Shown: positions 13,371-16,240 of the stretch, piece by piece
Numbering within the stretch: the stretch's first letter is position 1
How the letters are laid out: the number at the start of each line of letters is the position of its first letter
Source: Myxococcota bacterium
GTDB taxonomy: Bacteria; Myxococcota_C; UBA6777
Direction of reading: 5' to 3'
Assembly: GCA_963169055.1 (NCBI GenBank)
Contig: CAUJFU010000146.1
Span: forward strand, 1 to 16,240
Length of the DNA stretch: 16,240 bases
Translations under genes and position numbers: made by a program
Notes under the pieces: generated by a model
The model's input: only the letters and a program-made list of their open reading frames with translations
The model's database searches: none
Told to the model about the DNA's origin: nothing

Positions 13371-13970
13371 TCAATCCATCGACCCTACGGAACCCCGGTA
13401 TGTTTCTTCTAAGAGCTTGTACAATGCTTGTCGGGCGCGGTGAAGCAGCACTCGCGCATGGACGGAGGTGATCCCCAAAACATTACAGATCTCTTGTGTA
13501 TTCATCTGATAAACCTCGCGCAACAGAATCATCTCTTTGTAATTATTTGGCAATTGATCGATCACCTCTCGGATCTTGTGCAGCATCTGGCGCGCACCTG
13601 CTTGGCCTTCGGGATCGCGACCCCACGCCGCAGGCGTCTCTTTCCAATGCCCTCCCCGATCAAACGCCTCCGCATTCGGATCTTCTTCAGGGGCCTTCAC
13701 AAAACGCGCAGTCCGCCTCAGATGATCGATCGCTTTGTGATGCACGATCCGAAACAACCAACTGCGGATGCTACAACGCCCCTCGAATCGCTCGATGTGC
13801 TGCAAGATCGCAACCACCGTCTCTTGCACCACCTCTTCCGCTTCATCGCGATCTCCCACTAGGCGCTTCGCGTACCCCATGAGCAAAGGCCCGTAGTGCT
13901 GAAGAACCTCCCGATACGCCCAATCTTCGCCTCCACGCAACCCCTCGATCAGCTTTTCTTCTTTTACCAT
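13371..13970 (-). CDS. ECF-type RNA polymerase sigma factor
   Basis: The protein has 199 aa from the ATG at 13970. Sigma region 2 spans about 25-90 (YGPLLMGYAKRLVGDRDEAEEVVQETVVAIL, then FEGRCSIRSWLFRIVHHKAIDHLRR in two pieces). Region 4 spans about 135-190 (QLPNNYKEMILLREVYQMN, then the helix-turn-helix EICNVLGITSVHARVLLHRARQAL). No region 3 lies between, as in ECF factors. It directs RNA polymerase to its own set of promoters and is probably controlled by the zinc-finger protein encoded next. The upstream AGGT is a weak ribosome site. I could not find a convincing ECF-type self-promoter in the upstream gap. Confidence 0.94.
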   Translation of the reverse strand: MVKEEKLIEGLRGGEDWAYREVLQHYGPLLMGYAKRLVGDRDEAEEVVQETVVAILQHIERFEGRCSIRSWLFRIVHHKAIDHLRRTARFVKAPEEDPNAEAFDRGGHWKETPAAWGRDPEGQAGARQMLHKIREVIDQLPNNYKEMILLREVYQMNTQEICNVLGITSVHARVLLHRARQALYKLLEETYRGSVGSMD

Positions 13971-14284
13971 CGACTACCTACCGTGCTTTCCATCCACAAA
14001 AACCACACACCCCAACGCTTCCAACGCGATCCTTCAAAACCCCTCTTCTCTACGATCGATCGCCCTTGTCCTTGCTTTTCCTTCGACGATCCTCGTCATA
14101 CTGGCAGAAAAAAAAATGCTTGCAACCCCCATCCACCGACCTTTGCTGCTTGCCCTGCTCGCCTCTTCACAATCCACCCTCGCTGCCGTATAACAAATCC
14201 CCATCACCCACAGACCCAAACGTCGCGTCTATCCCTTGGGACAGATCAAGTAGAACACCCAAACAACACACGAGGAGAAGGTTG
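13971..14284. other. 314-bp gap between divergent genes
   Basis: It separates the sigma factor gene from the exported protease gene. It must hold promoters for both, but no pair matches consensus well; the best on the + strand is TTGCTT with CATACT at a 19-base distance near 14073-14100, too weak to call. A 25-codon open frame at 14116-14193 (+) reads like a bare signal peptide (MLATPIHRPLLLALLASSQS...) but has only an A-run and no Shine-Dalgarno site upstream. Confidence 0.5.
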
Positions 14285-16240
14285 ATGCCTCCAACGCAAC
14301 GTACCCACCGCTTTTTCGCAAGGCTCTACTGTCTTACCCTGATCCTGAGCGTATTTCTCGGCTGTCTCCTTTCTATCCCCCCCGATGCAAGGGCGCAAAA
14401 GAAACTCACCGTCCAAGATATCCTTTTGCTCGTCGACGTCGGTTATACCGAAGAACAACTACTCCAACATATCGAACAGTCCGGCATGAAGGGCAAGTTT
14501 GGCCTCACTCCCACCCAAGCCCTCCAACTCCGACAAAAGGGCCTCAGCCCCCGACTCCTTCGCGTCATGGGCATCGGTACGCCTGCCGCTGCTCCACCAA
14601 AGCCCGTCTCTTTCGCCCTCTTGAAATCATGGCTCGCACAACGCAAAGACGAAGCATGGATTCGACAACAACTCACCCTTCGCGGTATCCTCCCTTCCGA
14701 CTTCTCCGCTCTACAACTCCTCGAACTCAACCGCGATGGACTCTCCATCCCCACCCTACAACTCATCCACAAACTCAAACAAAAATCACCCTCCCCCACA
14801 CCCCTCCCACAACTCCCTCCCTCTGATCCGCCCGTCCTGCCCGTCCTGCCCGTCCTGCCCGTCCTCCCCACAGTTCCGACGGTTCGCCCTCTCAGCGAAC
14901 GCGAACAACTCTTGCGTTCTCGCACCGTACAGCCCATCCCTGCCCCCAAAACCCCTTACATCAACCTCACTCGCCTCTACTCTATCCAACCCCCGCCCTC
15001 GTGGTTCCTCTACGAAGAAGTCCTCCCCGATAACCTCGCTCCTGCCGTCCATTTTAGCCCCGAAAAAAATCCCCAGCCTTCCGCCCTCCAACAAGGCGTC
15101 ACTTTCACCCTCGAATACCTCTCCCACAACGACAACGATCTCGCCGATCGCACCCTCAAAGAACTCGCACAACTCGGTACACAACGCTTCCTCGCTCGTG
15201 AAGATCAAGTCAAACAACTCGCCCCCCTCCAACAAACGACGATCGCGCAACGCCCCGCATGGACCGCCACCTTCGAAGGTCAAGAACGCGCTCACCAACA
15301 CAAACTCCGCACCCGCTTCCTCTTCTTGCGCCACAAACAAACCCTCTTCTACATCCAAATCTACGCAACACCCGCACAATTTGATGCCTTCTCCAAACAA
15401 GCCGACGCCTTGCTCGCTTCGTTTAAACTCCTCGATCCGCTCCTCCAATACAGCGCAGCCCGACTCGAAAATGCCGCAACCCGCCAACAAATCATCCAGT
15501 CCAAGCTCCACACCACCGTCAGCATCAGCCTCGGCTTTCGCAACAAACAGGGGAAGATCGTCTACGTCGCCGCAGGTAGCGGATTTGTCGTCTCTCCCAA
15601 TGGCTACGTCATTACCAACCACCACGTTGTCTTTAACAGGAAAAGCGGCCAGTTCATCCAACACTACCGCGTCAACTGGGATCGCGGAACCGACCGACAA
15701 TCCGTCAAAGCCCGCTTGATCCAAGCCTACCACCAAGACTCCCTCCGACAAGCCACCCAACAACACGACCTCAAAACAGGCCGCTCTCGCACCTTCCAAC
15801 GCCAACACGTTGATATCGCTCTGCTCAAACTTGAAGGCGACGGCCCCTATCCCTACACTCCGCTCGCCTCCATCCAAACCGCCACCCTCGGCGACAACAT
15901 CGTCGCCATGGGCTTCCCCACCGAAGGCCGTAGCATCGAATCCATGGGCACCGAAGATATCACCGCAACCTCCGGCGCGATCTCCCGCCTGATCCGCCTA
16001 CCCAACCGCACCGTCAACGAGATCCAACACACCGCCAAGATCGCCGGCGGAAATAGCGGTGGCCCCCTCTATCATCGCGAAACCAACGCCGTCGTCGGCA
16101 TCAATACATGGGGAGGCATCTTCGACAAATCCCTCTCCCGCCCCGGCATGGGACTCGGCTACTACTACGCCATCCCCATCGACCTTGTCTGGCAATACTT
16201 TCCCGATTACCTCGCCGTACCCCAACAAAACCTCTCTGCC
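14285..16240 (+). CDS. Exported trypsin-like (S1C/HtrA-type) serine protease, 3' end outside window
   Basis: The visible 652 codons run from the ATG at 14285, with GAGGAG 7 bases upstream, to the window edge without a stop. Residues 1-37 form a signal peptide ending ARA-QKK; C27 in FLGC is a less likely lipobox. Two helical units follow (about 40-97: LTVQDILLLVDVGYTEEQLL; about 108-166: FALLKSWLAQRKDEAWI), of the kind that link 'LTxxDVLxLxxxGxSEExI' to 'LTxxQxxxLxxxGLSxxLL'. Then come a PVL repeat, a mixed alpha/beta region (about 225-415) and the protease domain. The triad is complete: H447 in VITNHHVV, D510 in VDIALLKL, S591 in AGGNSGGPL. No PDZ domain is visible before the edge. It should act outside the cytoplasm. 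Confidence 0.92.
   Translation, partial: MPPTQRTHRFFARLYCLTLILSVFLGCLLSIPPDARAQKKLTVQDILLLVDVGYTEEQLLQHIEQSGMKGKFGLTPTQALQLRQKGLSPRLLRVMGIGTPAAAPPKPVSFALLKSWLAQRKDEAWIRQQLTLRGILPSDFSALQLLELNRDGLSIPTLQLIHKLKQKSPSPTPLPQLPPSDPPVLPVLPVLPVLPTVPTVRPLSEREQLLRSRTVQPIPAPKTPYINLTRLYSIQPPPSWFLYEEVLPDNLAPAVHFSPEKNPQPSALQQGVTFTLEYLSHNDNDLADRTLKELAQLGTQRFLAREDQVKQLAPLQQTTIAQRPAWTATFEGQERAHQHKLRTRFLFLRHKQTLFYIQIYATPAQFDAFSKQADALLASFKLLDPLLQYSAARLENAATRQQIIQSKLHTTVSISLGFRNKQGKIVYVAAGSGFVVSPNGYVITNHHVVFNRKSGQFIQHYRVNWDRGTDRQSVKARLIQAYHQDSLRQATQQHDLKTGRSRTFQRQHVDIALLKLEGDGPYPYTPLASIQTATLGDNIVAMGFPTEGRSIESMGTEDITATSGAISRLIRLPNRTVNEIQHTAKIAGGNSGGPLYHRETNAVVGINTWGGIFDKSLSRPGMGLGYYYAIPIDLVWQYFPDYLAVPQQNLSA
14831..14866 (+). 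repeat. 9-bp tandem repeat, four units, in the protease linker
   Basis: Four units of CCCGTCCTG (the last CCCGTCCTC) start at 14831, 14840, 14849 and 14858 and encode PVL repeated, continuing as PTVPTV. It forms a proline-rich linker between the N-terminal helical units and the rest of the protein. The frame is preserved by the 9-bp period. Confidence 0.95.

Noticed and set aside
14786-15877. 363-codon minus-strand open frame
   Set aside because: It is antisense to the protease with its intact triad; its Gly/Glu/Val-rich translation is a by-product of the biased codons opposite.

Overview
The window is 16.2 kb of a bacterial chromosome with about fifteen protein genes on both strands and no RNA genes or CRISPR arrays that I can see. 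The first complete gene encodes a secreted protein with a CxGxxPxC-type N-terminal region, a charged Ala/Lys repeat and two C-terminal membrane helices. That style, the exported protease with helical repeats and the many lipoproteins suggest a Gram-negative bacterium of the Myxococcota/deltaproteobacterial type. This placement is an inference from protein style; no marker gene is present.

Layout. 1-1354 (+): tail of an unknown gene, then the repeat protein. 1450-1845 (-): small lipoprotein. 1846-2439: long non-coding stretch with the best promoter of the window (TTGACA, 17-bp spacer, TAGTAT). It drives an ExbB/TolQ-type proton channel (2440-3108), followed by a DUF7009-like gene (3251-3649). 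3682-4287 (-): mobA. 4399-5130 (+), divergent from mobA: a c-type haem lipoprotein. 5204-5626 (+): ElaA-like acetyltransferase. 5654-6037 (-): unknown. 6254-7378 (+): HEAT-repeat protein. A minus-strand run follows from 11795 down to 7544: ChoD-like GMC oxidoreductase, 97-aa acidic protein, 313-aa unknown, and a DMT/EamA exporter overlapping it by 11 bp. 12333-12950 (+): exported protein with two heavy-metal-associated domains. 13970 down to 12999 (-): ECF sigma factor and its zinc-finger anti-sigma factor. 14285 to the window end (+): exported trypsin-like (S1C/HtrA-type) serine protease, cut by the window edge.

Much of the window concerns the cell envelope or redox: lipoproteins, a proton channel, a periplasmic haem protein, metal-binding domains and an exported protease. 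These are mostly single-gene units rather than one pathway. The tight pairs are sigma/anti-sigma and the 313-aa protein/EamA.

The most unusual non-coding structure is a family of small terminal-inverted-repeat elements. One copy exactly fills the gap between two convergent genes (7383-7547). A second, in reverse orientation, and a third with matching ends lie side by side upstream of the metal-binding gene (12017-12306). The + strand is also C-rich over G in both + and - genes where I sampled it, which suggests a replication-strand skew that shapes the protein composition of each strand.
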